Shown: positions 53,384 to 62,686, counted from the first letter of the stretch. The stretch is DNA of 64,000 nt from JAYFQE01 sp034927345 (GCA_034927345.1 JAYFQE010000004.1:189119-253118), one strand, 5' to 3'. Translations and numbers: made by a program. Notes: generated from the letters alone by a model not told the origin.

Positions 53384-54415
53384 TCACAGTATAAAATCTG
53401 ACTTTTTAAGGCTGTATCCCCGGATATGCGCTTTCGGCGCGTCATCAACGATATAGTTGACGATGTAAATCTCCCCGTCCTCAAACTGCACCCACCCGGA
53501 ATAACCCAAATCTGATACTGGACTTCGGTCGTAATCTATAGGCATAATGCGTACGCTCTGCTCTGAGCGGTTCGTTGAAAGAGCCGATGCATCGTCGATG
53601 AGCGCGGCAAAAAAGTTTTGCGTAAATAAACCGAATGAACCGTGTCCTCCTTGCATGAAACGGTAGGTGATCATGATCTCTCCGCTTTGCAGATAACCGG
53701 ATACGGGTCTATGACAGGCGGGGATCGGCATAGTATATACACCATCCCAGGTAAGCCCCTGGTCATGGGAGATAGCCTTCATGCAATCCAAACCTTTCCA
53801 GGAGTTTTCCCGTATAAACGCGACCAAATCTCCGCTTTTCGTTTCGAGTATCGATGCCTCACAGAGATTGTAACGCGGATCGCCCGCTACTTTCACCTTG
53901 GAGGACCATGATCTGCCCTGATCGTCGCTGTAGATCAGGCTGATTTCTAATTTCCCCGTTTCCGCGCCGAATTTATGCGTAGTTAGAATCCAGCGCCCAC
54001 AGGAAAGCTCCAGAAGTTTATCCGGTACGATGCCGTCCGCAGGTGTCCAAATCGGTTCTTCCCACGTATGCCCATCATCATGACTTTTCCACATAAAGTT
54101 GACAGCTTGTGCTTCGTTGCTCGTCTCCCTGGCTCTGTCGCATACGATGACGAGTGTATCGTCTCTCAAACGCGTAATTCTCGCGCTGTTCCAATGGTCG
54201 TCTTTCGATGTCTTTTCCGTCAGATATTTTTTAGGCGACCAGGTCCTGCCCCGGTCGGAGCTTTCACATAGCGCCAGCCGAGAATCTGTCCTGTCTCCGT
54301 GGTGCACGCATTCGGTGAACACGCAGATCAGCTTTCCGCTCTTTGTCAGCACCACATCCGGCCAGGCTTCGTAAACACTGTCATCACGGCTAACGATAAA
54401 TTTCTCTACACTCAT
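53384..54415 (-). CDS. Sialidase-family protein (BNR/Asp-box repeats)
   Basis: A 343-residue beta-propeller protein with four Asp boxes: SSDRGRTW, SHDDGHTW, SDDQGRSW and SHDQGLTW. EAWPDVVLTKSGKLICVF begins the propeller. No signal peptide, so it acts in the cytosol on imported material if it is an enzyme. The family includes exo-alpha-sialidases; the Arg triad and Tyr/Glu pair of GH33 cannot be confirmed by eye, so it may be a sialidase-like protein with another role. It is divergent from nanA and heads the ABC operon. Confidence 0.75.
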   Translation of the reverse strand: MSVEKFIVSRDDSVYEAWPDVVLTKSGKLICVFTECVHHGDRTDSRLALCESSDRGRTWSPKKYLTEKTSKDDHWNSARITRLRDDTLVIVCDRARETSNEAQAVNFMWKSHDDGHTWEEPIWTPADGIVPDKLLELSCGRWILTTHKFGAETGKLEISLIYSDDQGRSWSSKVKVAGDPRYNLCEASILETKSGDLVAFIRENSWKGLDCMKAISHDQGLTWDGVYTMPIPACHRPVSGYLQSGEIMITYRFMQGGHGSFGLFTQNFFAALIDDASALSTNRSEQSVRIMPIDYDRSPVSDLGYSGWVQFEDGEIYIVNYIVDDAPKAHIRGYSLKKSDFIL

Positions 54416-54576
54416 AATGCAACATTCCTTTTCAAGAAGTATTTAACAACCTGCTCTATATAAGTCAAACCTGCCTTACTACTGCTTTATGCTGATTATA
54501 TCGTGACAATGCGCATAATGCAATATAGTTTAACGAAATTGTCGAAATAAATTTATTGGCCTTTTCAAATAGCAAG

Positions 54577-54596
54577 GCATGTATTATAATACATGC
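54577..54596. promoter_or_regulatory. Perfect 20-bp palindrome overlapping a -10 element (operator candidate)
   Basis: GCATGTATTATAATACATGC is perfectly symmetric and contains TATAAT on both strands (54585-54590 on +). TTTTCA at 54562-54567 could be a -35 for nanA (17-base spacing). It lies between the divergent sialidase/ABC operon and nanA. The TGTA...TACA half-sites fit GntR/AraR-type operators. It is the best operator candidate for the regulator at 48665. Confidence 0.6.
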
Positions 54597-54687
54597 ATTA
54601 TTATAAATCGATTTGATGTAGATGATGCCATATGCAAAGAGAAATATTAAGGCATGTGTCTTGACATTGATCGAGTAAGGAGAATTT

Positions 54688-55593
54688 ATGAGTAAAATCA
54701 AAATCAAGGGGGTTGTCCCCGCACTGGTCAGTCCACTCAATGACGATGGCAGTATCCGCGAAGATCCATTGCGAAAGCTTATTAAATGGCAGATTTCCCA
54801 CGGTATAAACGGTCTGTATGTATGTGGCACGACCGGTGAAGGAATCCTTATGCAGCCCCGGTACAGAAAAGAACTGCTTGAAATCGTACTCGACGAGGCC
54901 GGGGGACGCATCCCCGTGATCGCTCATATCGGCGCGCTTGACATGACAGTGGCTGCAGATCTCGCTAAACATGCGGAAAAGGCCGGCGCAAGCGTCGTTT
55001 CCTCGATACCGCCTATTTATTTCTCCTATTCGGAAGACGAGATCTATGAATATTATTCCACTCTTGCGGCTGCAAGCAATTTGCCGATGCTGATGTATGG
55101 TATTCCGTTGGCAGGTAACAATCTTTCGCTACATTTAGTAGAAAGACTGATGCAAATTGAAAACATGGTCGGCATCAAATGGACTTATATGGATTATTTT
55201 ACATTGCAGCGCATAAAAACCATCAATAACGGCGACATAAACGTGGTGAATGGGCCGGACGAGTGTCTGCTCTGCGGCCTTGCGATGGGAGCGGATGCCG
55301 GGATCGGCTCGACTTACAATATCATGCCCGGTCTCTTCGTAAGCCTCTACCGACATTTCACAAATGGAGAAATCGACAAAGCAAGAGAAATGCAGTATGC
55401 GATCAATACCGTCATTGCCGCGCTCTTCCGACACGGGATATTTCCCTCTATTAAGGTTGTACTTGAGTCACTTGGCTTCGACGTGGGAAACTGTTCGCTG
55501 CCAATGAAACGACTTTCCAAGGAGGAACGCGAGACTTTACTCAACGAGATACAACAGGTAGACTTGGTCAACCAGAGGCGCATTCCTACTTGA
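54688..55593 (+). CDS. nanA: N-acetylneuraminate lyase (DHDPS superfamily)
   Basis: A 301-residue TIM-barrel aldolase that cleaves sialic acid into N-acetylmannosamine and pyruvate. GTTGEG (47-52) is the carboxylate-binding loop, Y137 and K164 (GIKW) fit the catalytic Tyr and Schiff-base Lys, and GPDE at 189-192 matches the GxDE signature of NAL, separating it from DapA. GGAG lies 6-7 bases before the ATG. NanE, NanK, NagA and NagB are not in the window, so the pathway continues elsewhere. Confidence 0.83.
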   Translation: MSKIKIKGVVPALVSPLNDDGSIREDPLRKLIKWQISHGINGLYVCGTTGEGILMQPRYRKELLEIVLDEAGGRIPVIAHIGALDMTVAADLAKHAEKAGASVVSSIPPIYFSYSEDEIYEYYSTLAAASNLPMLMYGIPLAGNNLSLHLVERLMQIENMVGIKWTYMDYFTLQRIKTINNGDINVVNGPDECLLCGLAMGADAGIGSTYNIMPGLFVSLYRHFTNGEIDKAREMQYAINTVIAALFRHGIFPSIKVVLESLGFDVGNCSLPMKRLSKEERETLLNEIQQVDLVNQRRIPT

Positions 55594-55714
55594 CTGTCAA
55601 TATAACCGAGATAATAAATTATCATTATTCTCCGGAGCGGGAAAACAAATATCGTTGAGCAACTTATTTCTGCGAGCTATTCATTCTATCAGTAAATGGA
55701 AAGGAACATTTGTT

Positions 55715-56866
55715 ATGACAGGTAAAGAACGGTTTCATACGGCTATGGAGGGAAAACCTACCGACGTCATTGCGACAATGCCGAAGCTCTGGCTTGATTT
55801 GTCTGCCCAAATTATGGATATACCTTTTCTTGATGTGATGTGTAACCCAGCGCTGGCATCGCGTACCATTATCGAGGCAGCAAAAAAAATAAACGCAGAT
55901 GGCGCAAGATTGTTTTTATTCCCGTTCCGTAGAATTGTGCCGGAAAATGGCAGATTGATCCATGTGAATAACGGTGGATCGGCTTATGGTGAAATCGACA
56001 TCCAAGGTGGTTGGAATACCTTGCTACAAAATCCCGCCAGCTTTAACATTGAAAATCCGGATCAAATGGCTTTTTATCATTTTTGGCATAGCTCCGGTGC
56101 ATTAGTGGAGGGCGTGGAGGATGTGAAGAGAATCTCTGTTCCTTCGGTAAATTATTATGAACAGGCTGGGTATGGAAGTGTTGTGGAGGACACAGTGACT
56201 GCAGCCGGCGATTATGTTGGTTGTGCAGGGGACTGCGGCTCCGGCACACTTGCCTTCCTTATAGCAATGCGGGGGATGAGCAGAGCATTGACGGATCTTT
56301 GCGATGACCCATCATTGGTTCATGCGGTCATGGACAAAGGGATCGAGATGGCGTTGGAAAGAGCGAGGTTTTTTATTAATCATGGCTTGAAGATACTTCG
56401 TTATAATGACTCGGCAGCAAACATGTCTGTCATATCGCCAACATCCTGGCGGGAATTTATACTACCCCATCTTCGGCAGTTTTGCTCCGAAGTTCACAGC
56501 ATGAATAGCAAGGTGAAGGTATATTGCCATATCTGTGGCAACATTCTTCCTATCGCTGCTGATCTGGCGGGAAGCGGATTGGATTGTATTGCGCCGCTGG
56601 ACCCGTTAGGAGGATTTACTGTTGGACAATTTCGGCAAGTTGTGGGCAACCCTGTGACGTTGATGGGGGGTGTGAACACGTTATCCTTCATCCAAAGCAG
56701 TAAACAAGACATTCGATTGGAAGCCGAGCAGTGTATATTGGGGGGAACGCAAGGCGGGGGTAGCTTCATCCTCGGCTCTGGCTGTATGCTTCCTCGCTCG
56801 ACGAAGCGAGAGAATTTGGATGAATTTATCAACACCGCTCATGCATATACAGTTCTCAAGAGCTAA
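55715..56866 (+). CDS. URO-D/MtaA-family methyltransferase-like protein with zinc motif
   Basis: A 383-residue protein of the uroporphyrinogen decarboxylase superfamily. TGKERFHTAMEGKPTDVIATMP is the usual MtaA/CmuA N-terminus; VYCHICGN gives the H-x-C zinc motif and ILGSGCMLP the later Cys, as in MtaA-type corrinoid methyltransferases. Haem genes are absent, so a C1-transfer or demethylation role is more likely than haem synthesis. No corrinoid protein or RamA-like activator is nearby. ATG 55715 has AAAGGAAC 7-8 bases upstream. Confidence 0.8.
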   Translation: MTGKERFHTAMEGKPTDVIATMPKLWLDLSAQIMDIPFLDVMCNPALASRTIIEAAKKINADGARLFLFPFRRIVPENGRLIHVNNGGSAYGEIDIQGGWNTLLQNPASFNIENPDQMAFYHFWHSSGALVEGVEDVKRISVPSVNYYEQAGYGSVVEDTVTAAGDYVGCAGDCGSGTLAFLIAMRGMSRALTDLCDDPSLVHAVMDKGIEMALERARFFINHGLKILRYNDSAANMSVISPTSWREFILPHLRQFCSEVHSMNSKVKVYCHICGNILPIAADLAGSGLDCIAPLDPLGGFTVGQFRQVVGNPVTLMGGVNTLSFIQSSKQDIRLEAEQCILGGTQGGGSFILGSGCMLPRSTKRENLDEFINTAHAYTVLKS

Positions 56867-56946
56867 CTTCGCCTATATAAAATAGACGTGCAAAGTATCC
56901 GTTAGTGGCGAATTGTAAACAAATAAAATCGGAGTGTGTTGGTGCT

Positions 56947-57954
56947 ATGAAGAATTTTGATAGATTTCAAAAAGTGTTTGATTTTAACCTTAACGTTGAT
57001 CGCCTTCCTATGATGGAGTATGCGCCGTATTGGGATAAAACTGTAGAGGTATGGCGCGAGAACGGCTTGCCGCTTAACGATTATGAGGATATGACCATCC
57101 AGAAATATTTCGGGTTGGATATGCACAAGTGGATACAGGTCACCCCCTATAAGGCAAATTGCCCAAAGCCTTCCCGGCAGGGAGGACCGTTAATTAATAG
57201 TCTTGACGAATACGAAAAATTCAAAGATAAATATCTGTTTTCGGAAGACCCCATCTTTAAAGTAAGGCAATATCTGTTGGAAAAAAAGGCAGAGAGCGAT
57301 CAAGGCAATATTGTTTACAGTTTAAATATTGAGGGAGCATTCTGGGGTCCCAGAGGGCTTCTTGGAATTGAAAACCATCTTATGGCATTTTATGATGAAC
57401 CGGAACTGATGCATAGAATAAACCGGGACTATTTTGATTTCAACATCAGAGTCGTCGACGAATTCTGTAAAATTGCGCGACCGGGCTTTATCACGTTAAG
57501 CGAAGATATGTCATACAAAAACGGACCGATGATCGGAAAAAATTTTTTCGACGAATTCCTGAAGCCATATTATATTGAATATGTAAAAGAAATGAAAAAG
57601 CGCCATCTGTCGGTAATTTACGATTCGGATGGGATGATAGAGGATGTGGTGCCTTGGTTGATTGAATGTGGCATTGACGGCATCCTGCCTTTAGAGCGAC
57701 AGTCAGGTGTTGATGTCAACCGTATCAGGATGAATTATCCGCAATTCAAGATGTTTGGCGGCTTTGACAAATTAATTATGAAAAACGGCGAGGCAGCAAT
57801 GCGTAGCGAGTTCGAGAGAATACTGCCCGCAATGCAATCAGGCGGCTATATACCGACGGTAGACCACCAGACTCCGCCGGATGTGTCGGTCGAAAATTAC
57901 AGGATTTATGTAAACCTGTTGGAAGAATACTGTATTAAAGCCGCACATAAATAA
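56947..57954 (+). CDS. URO-D-superfamily protein lacking the zinc motif
   Basis: A 335-residue protein of the same superfamily as the preceding gene: NVDRLPMMEYAPYWDKTV, EGAFWGPRGLLG, DYFDFNIRVVDEFCKIA, VIYDSDGMIEDVVPWLIECGIDGILPLE. Where the partner has H-x-C it has YDSDG, so zinc-dependent methyl transfer is unlikely. It may bind an alternative cofactor or act as a decarboxylase. ATG 56947 is chosen by family N-terminus. It probably forms an operon with the gene upstream (80-base gap) and nanA. Confidence 0.75.
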   Translation: MKNFDRFQKVFDFNLNVDRLPMMEYAPYWDKTVEVWRENGLPLNDYEDMTIQKYFGLDMHKWIQVTPYKANCPKPSRQGGPLINSLDEYEKFKDKYLFSEDPIFKVRQYLLEKKAESDQGNIVYSLNIEGAFWGPRGLLGIENHLMAFYDEPELMHRINRDYFDFNIRVVDEFCKIARPGFITLSEDMSYKNGPMIGKNFFDEFLKPYYIEYVKEMKKRHLSVIYDSDGMIEDVVPWLIECGIDGILPLERQSGVDVNRIRMNYPQFKMFGGFDKLIMKNGEAAMRSEFERILPAMQSGGYIPTVDHQTPPDVSVENYRIYVNLLEEYCIKAAHK

Positions 57955-58059
57955 AAGGATGGCTTATATCGTGTATTTGCTATAAAGCCCCCCAATTAAC
58001 AATTTCCCGAGCTATGTTTTGTCTTGCAATACAGGATTTGCAGCCCGGGACCGGCCGGA

Positions 58060-59586
58060 TCATTTCAGATTCCTGTCCCAATAGACGCCGTAATGCGCAT
58101 ATATGGGTTGTGATTTGCAGAATTCGTTGTAATCCGCATCCAAACCGGCAGCGCGAAGCCGCTCCCGCTCCGCCTCAGAACTGATCGGGTAGGCGAGCAT
58201 AAAATCCTTTGGAAAATAAGGCAGATACTTGATAAGCCCTTCTTTCATTTGCGGGATCAGATCATGGGCTTCGATGCGTACACCTTTCGCAACGGCCATG
58301 AATTCGATGATGTACTTCAGGAAACGGGCTTCAACGGCTGCATATTCTGGTTTGCCTGCCAGATTATGCAGCTCGTTGGGATCTTCGATGCGGTCGTAGA
58401 GGTCGGCGTATCCCGTAAAGGGGAAATAGCCATAAGTGTAGCGTTTGTCCGTCACAACCTTCATAGCATCGCAAAATTCGCTGTAATTGACTTCGCGGGG
58501 CTGCCTGGGATGTTCCTGAGCGGCGTCCAGCAGAGAACGGGAACACCCGAAGCTGCGCGTATCGCCTGCGATATCAAGAAGTGTTGCGCCTACATCCAGG
58601 TTTGTGACTAAACTGTCGCTGTATATGCCGCTGCGTATGGATGAATCACCCGAAAGGATCATCGGGACAAAGAGCTGGGAACGGTATGGGTACGGACCTT
58701 TGGTGGTGAGTCCGAAGTCCTCCAGCATATTGCCGTGGTCGGCAGTAAAGATGATCGTTGTATCATCATAAAGGCCCTGCTTTTTCAGGGTATCCAGCAC
58801 GCGGCCGATCTGCCGGTCGATCTCCACGATCAACTCGGCGTAGGCTGTGCGTTCCTGCATCTGCCGTGTCAACGGCTTATGAGGCGTGACCAGCGCGCCG
58901 CGGTATGTTGTGACCGGCGACATCCCTTCCTCCCGCGATAAGGGTTTCGGCAGCTTGTCAGGGTCCACTGTGCCATGAACTTCGCGGGGCGGGTATAAGG
59001 GCGAATGCGGGCTTAAAAAAGACACACAAGCATAAAAGGGCGTATCAGGACGCTGCATTGCGTGGTTTGTCAGATAATCAATAGCCTGTGTCGCTGTCCA
59101 ATAATCATAGAATTCATCTTCCGGAAAAGTAAACGCCAAATCGTCGCCGTTAAAAATGGATGTGACTTCGGGATGGCGTTCTTTAAGAAATTGCAGGTAC
59201 TCTTCATGCTCTCCAAGTAAACCGCCTTCCATCAGTTTGGCGTATTGAAATCCGGCAAGGTCGTCATGGGGATAATGATCGAAGCAGCCAAACACAGCGG
59301 TATCATATCCTGCCTGGTTCATGCGCTGCGGCAAAAATTCGAGCCCCGCGCGGCCCGGAACATTATTGGTCCACGCGCCATGATCAGAAACATACCGGCC
59401 GGTCAGCATGGACGCCCGGGCAGGGGCGCAAACGGGCGATGCGGTGACACAATTTGTAAAGACCACGCCCCGCCGCGCAAGTTCATCAATATGAGGCGTA
59501 GGAATGGGAATATCCGGATTGTAGACATTCAGAAAGCTGGTACGCAGCTGGTCACAAAGAATAAGCAACGCATTTTTTCTTTTCAA
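58060..59586 (-). CDS. Type I sulfatase
   Basis: A 508-residue arylsulfatase-type enzyme. The active site is C53-A-P-A-R (VCAPARASMLTGRY), a Cys-type site matured to formylglycine. Metal ligands: early D12 and later TADHGNML (Asp/His). No signal peptide, so it is cytosolic and acts on imported sulfated sugars or other sulfate esters. An anaerobic sulfatase-maturing enzyme (anSME) is needed and is not in the window. Sulfatases often accompany sialidases and hexosaminidases in mucin-glycan use (inference). Confidence 0.92.
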   Translation of the reverse strand: MKRKNALLILCDQLRTSFLNVYNPDIPIPTPHIDELARRGVVFTNCVTASPVCAPARASMLTGRYVSDHGAWTNNVPGRAGLEFLPQRMNQAGYDTAVFGCFDHYPHDDLAGFQYAKLMEGGLLGEHEEYLQFLKERHPEVTSIFNGDDLAFTFPEDEFYDYWTATQAIDYLTNHAMQRPDTPFYACVSFLSPHSPLYPPREVHGTVDPDKLPKPLSREEGMSPVTTYRGALVTPHKPLTRQMQERTAYAELIVEIDRQIGRVLDTLKKQGLYDDTTIIFTADHGNMLEDFGLTTKGPYPYRSQLFVPMILSGDSSIRSGIYSDSLVTNLDVGATLLDIAGDTRSFGCSRSLLDAAQEHPRQPREVNYSEFCDAMKVVTDKRYTYGYFPFTGYADLYDRIEDPNELHNLAGKPEYAAVEARFLKYIIEFMAVAKGVRIEAHDLIPQMKEGLIKYLPYFPKDFMLAYPISSEAERERLRAAGLDADYNEFCKSQPIYAHYGVYWDRNLK

Positions 59587-59630
59587 TATCAGTTCCTTCT
59601 TTCATAACCGGCATTATGTCCATTTTATTA

Positions 59631-60314
59631 TCATTTATCGTTGAAACTGATCGGGATATGGGTTGCATCGCAAAAGGGTTTGTTTGCTGATCGGCCGCAG
59701 CGGCAGAGGACAACGCGGTTCCTTGGCTCATAAATCTGGCCGTCGGCTGCTTCAATCGGAATATTGCCTTTAACAAAAATGCCGCCGCTGACATTTTTCT
59801 GGGGATCCTGAATAATATTAACCGACGGCTCATATTCGGGATCATAAATTTTACCGGCTTTGTCCATCGCCGCCAGTCTCCCGGAGGGACATTCATAAGC
59901 GGCTTGCATGGCTTCATTTTTATTTGTTTCATCATCGGAATTTCTGGTCAGTTCCCAGGCATTTCCCGCATTTCGATGACAGAAGCGGGCATAAGCGCAT
60001 CGGCCATCATCGAGAAGATCCATTGCGGGACCTTCCAGTATGTCGGCCCGATCTTCATATTGCGCTCTTGATGCTGTCTCCGTACCTATAAATCCGGTCT
60101 TTACATGGCTGCCGTCACAGAAGGGGGGATGCTTTGATCTGCCGCAGCGACACAAAGCGTAAGATTCAGATTGCGGCAACGGGCATCCATCTGCAAATTC
60201 ATATCCATTACCTTTGGGAACAATGATTTTCTCCAGCAAAGGTACATGACCGGATACTTGATAAGGCCCTTTGCAGGTGATTTTTATTCGCATACCTTTA
60301 TCGATGATTTTCAC
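59631..60314 (-). CDS. Fe-S protein with two CDGSH motifs and a central DUF1271-like region
   Basis: A 227-residue protein. Two CDGSH-type iron-sulfur motifs, CRCGRSKHPPFCDGSH and CRCGRSANKPFCDATH, flank a Cys-rich middle (CAYARFCHR, YECPSGRL) that resembles the DUF1271/Fer4_19 4Fe-4S region. CDGSH domains hold redox-active 2Fe-2S clusters. GTG 60314 has AGGAAG about 9 bases upstream; ATG 60293 is an alternative. Function in the cell is unknown. The next gene upstream (GtrA) ends 23 bases before it. Confidence 0.85.
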   Translation of the reverse strand: MKIIDKGMRIKITCKGPYQVSGHVPLLEKIIVPKGNGYEFADGCPLPQSESYALCRCGRSKHPPFCDGSHVKTGFIGTETASRAQYEDRADILEGPAMDLLDDGRCAYARFCHRNAGNAWELTRNSDDETNKNEAMQAAYECPSGRLAAMDKAGKIYDPEYEPSVNIIQDPQKNVSGGIFVKGNIPIEAADGQIYEPRNRVVLCRCGRSANKPFCDATHIPISFNDK

Positions 60315-60337
60315 ATTTTTCACTTCCTGACAGAAAA

Positions 60338-60805
60338 TCACTTCTTGTTTTTAAAGATAATAATTTTACTTGCGAAATAGTTCATGATCAAGACAAAGAC
60401 ATTCGATAATATTTTTGCCAGAGCATCAGGGAAATACAAATGATCAACCGTTATAATCATAAAAGCCTGATCAAATCCGAAAGACAGAAGCCGTGCGGCT
60501 ATGAAGAGGCCAAATTCGCGCAGAAGCCCGCCGATACTGCTTTGATGGCTTTTAAATACATAGACTTTGTTGACGCCATAGGCAAATAAAACGGCGATGA
60601 TCCAGGCGGCTGTATTGGAAAATGCCGTCGATTGCTGTAAAACTTGTTTAACAAATAAGTAAGTAATCCAATTGACAAAAGTTGTTACTGCTCCGAAAAA
60701 TATATAAACCAAGGCTTCGTAAGTAAATAATTTACCCAGGACCGGCAAAGTGCTGATTTTCTTAAATATAGATATTTTCATTAATTTCTGATATAACTTT
60801 TCCAA
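60338..60805 (-). CDS. GtrA-family membrane protein
   Basis: A 155-residue protein with four membrane helices (YEALVYIFFGAVTTFVNWIT, AWIIAVLFAYGVNKVYVFKS, FGLFIAARLLSFGFDQA, ILSNVFVLIMNYFASK). The GtrA family moves polyprenyl-linked sugars across the membrane for cell-surface glycosylation. The lone gene, with no adjoining glycosyltransferase, gives no substrate. GGAGG lies 5-6 bases before the ATG. Confidence 0.85.
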   Translation of the reverse strand: MEKLYQKLMKISIFKKISTLPVLGKLFTYEALVYIFFGAVTTFVNWITYLFVKQVLQQSTAFSNTAAWIIAVLFAYGVNKVYVFKSHQSSIGGLLREFGLFIAARLLSFGFDQAFMIITVDHLYFPDALAKILSNVFVLIMNYFASKIIIFKNKK

Positions 60806-60957
60806 TCAATCCTCCAGAGTATTATGTCGTATTCTCTTTGTGAGCGTTGTCGGACCGGATGGGTATTTTTCATTCATGTTATAACACATTTTAACCGATG
60901 TGACAATTTTGCCATGAAAGCAGGCTTATCCTGATTACAGCCGTCGCCGCGAAAAAA

Positions 60958-60991
60958 GAAGCCCCGAAGACACCGCCGTCTTCAGGGCTTC
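60958..60991. terminator. Bidirectional terminator
   Basis: GAAGCCCcGAAGAC / GTCTTCaGGGCTTC stem with a 6-base loop and T-runs on both sides (GGTTTT on +; TTCTTTTTTC on -). It separates the small secreted protein from GtrA. Confidence 0.8.
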
Positions 60992-61076
60992 GGTTTTCAG
61001 TCAGGAGGGGATGATAGGATTCATATCCGTTTATTAAGGACTACTTTTTGTGTCGGCAATGGCTTTGAGGCGGACC

Positions 61077-61397
61077 TTAATCAGGAAACGATGCGATAAC
61101 CTTTGAATACATACCGTAAATGCTCTGGCAATGCTCGGTGATACTTGCCGCATGATCATGAACGAGCTGGCAAACTTTGGTCATCGTACTTTTAACCTCG
61201 GGCGTTATGGGGCAATGCTTTTCCACAACGGCCATTACTTGAGCGGCATAGCCATGCAGCAGGTCCAGATGATCAGATACATCGCCATTCTGATAATTCG
61301 GCAGATAACTTGTATAGGAAGGAATGGTGACGGCAAACGCCGGAGCGGAGCATGCGAGAATGATCACTAATACAAGTAAAAACGCTAATTTTTTCAT
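61077..61397 (-). CDS. Small secreted protein of unknown function
   Basis: A 106-residue protein with a Sec signal peptide, MKKLAFLLVLVIILACSAPAFA (cleavage after AFA), and an 80-residue mature part with three Cys and several His (KHCPITPEV, KVCQLVHDHAASITEHCQ), predicted helical. I do not recognise the family. GGAGG lies 10 bases before ATG 61397. It precedes the - strand GtrA direction and a terminator, and is monocistronic. Confidence 0.6.
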   Translation of the reverse strand: MKKLAFLLVLVIILACSAPAFAVTIPSYTSYLPNYQNGDVSDHLDLLHGYAAQVMAVVEKHCPITPEVKSTMTKVCQLVHDHAASITEHCQSIYGMYSKVIASFPD

Positions 61398-61660
61398 AAT
61401 AGGAAAAACCTCCTGAAAACGCCCGAACAAACCGGCGGTCATTGACGACGGTCGGCCGGATGATCTTGACGTTCTTCTTCAGATCTGTGAATCGCCAGGG
61501 GGTATATGACACACGCGCCTTCAGTTCCATCTATCCTGAATCTGAAAACCTGTCCCGATTTCATCGTAGCACGTTGTAGGGTCCTGTCAAGAATTATCTT
61601 GCGGATTTGTACATGGGCTCATTTCACCGCGGACGTATTCTTCTAAGACCACACAATCCG

Positions 61661-62566
61661 CTAGTTTTTAACCAGGTTTTGATACTCGGTCGGGGACATG
61701 CCGGTTATTTTCTTAAACTGCCGGGAAAATGTTCCCAGATCTTTATAGGTCAGCCAGTCGGCAATTTGCGACATGGTATGGCTGCCCTCGCGGATCAGCA
61801 GTTTGCTCTGATCGATTTTCAGGAGGTTGAAATACTCTATCAGGCTATAACCGGTCCGCGCCTTGAATTCAGTCATCAGATAAGAGCGGCTGATATGGAA
61901 AACCTGACTGATCTGGTCGATCGTCAGATGGTCATGGGTGTGCTGATGCAAATAATCGATAATCTGGTTGATTAAGACCCGGCCGCCGCGGCTGCTGTTC
62001 AGATTGCTGCAAAGAATCGGCACCGTCGGACTGCCTGACGGGACTAATTTCTGCGAGTCGTTCCGCCGTATAAGCAAGATGAGGAATATTTCCAAATAAT
62101 TGCGAATCATTTGTTCGCTGGCAAAAGGCGCGGCGTGCCATCTTGTCGGGAATTCCATGTTGGGCGAATCGATGGCCGGGCTGAAGGCCTGGGTGCCTTC
62201 TTTAATCAGTCTTGACAGAATATCGCGCTCCTGATCATTGAGCCGGAATATTTTCCCCCGGAAAAAAGCCATGCACGGATTATTGCATTTAAAAGATAAA
62301 ACCACGACATTGGGAGCCGAATTATCCGCTGCGCCGCCGACATGATATTCATTGGGCTCGTAGAAGATAAGATCGCTTTGCGACATATGATGGCAGCCGG
62401 AACTTGTTTGCACGGCCATCTCGCCTTTATCGACATAAAGAAATTCCCAGAAATCGTGCTGCTCCGGCGGGCAGATATAATTTCGGGGCAATTCCAGATA
62501 GTAAAAGGTTATGATCTCATGAATCGAAAAAGTCTCCTGAAGGTGGTAAGCTTTAAATTCCATCAT
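61661..62566 (-). CDS. AraC-family transcriptional regulator
   Basis: A 301-residue regulator. An N-terminal cupin-like sensor (QHDFWEFLYVDKGEMAVQ) precedes two C-terminal HTHs (LTIDQISQVFHISRSYLMTEF; MSQIADWLTYKDLGTFSRQFKKITGMSPTEY). It is divergent from the Gfo/Idh gene at 62687, its probable target. ATG 62566 follows GGAG by 5 bases. Confidence 0.93.
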   Translation of the reverse strand: MMEFKAYHLQETFSIHEIITFYYLELPRNYICPPEQHDFWEFLYVDKGEMAVQTSSGCHHMSQSDLIFYEPNEYHVGGAADNSAPNVVVLSFKCNNPCMAFFRGKIFRLNDQERDILSRLIKEGTQAFSPAIDSPNMEFPTRWHAAPFASEQMIRNYLEIFLILLIRRNDSQKLVPSGSPTVPILCSNLNSSRGGRVLINQIIDYLHQHTHDHLTIDQISQVFHISRSYLMTEFKARTGYSLIEYFNLLKIDQSKLLIREGSHTMSQIADWLTYKDLGTFSRQFKKITGMSPTEYQNLVKN

Positions 62567-62686
62567 GGTCACTCCAGATCAATTGCTAAGAAAAATAGAC
62601 TTATTGCTAAAGCATCTCCATTACACATGACTATAATAAAGAATATCACAAACCAAGTAAATATCATGTCTATGAAGGAGTTAATT

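Noticed and set aside
62342..62686. 115-residue N-terminal extension of the Gfo/Idh protein
   Set aside because: It lies antisense to the AraC gene; ATG 62687 has AAGGAG and begins a normal Rossmann fold.
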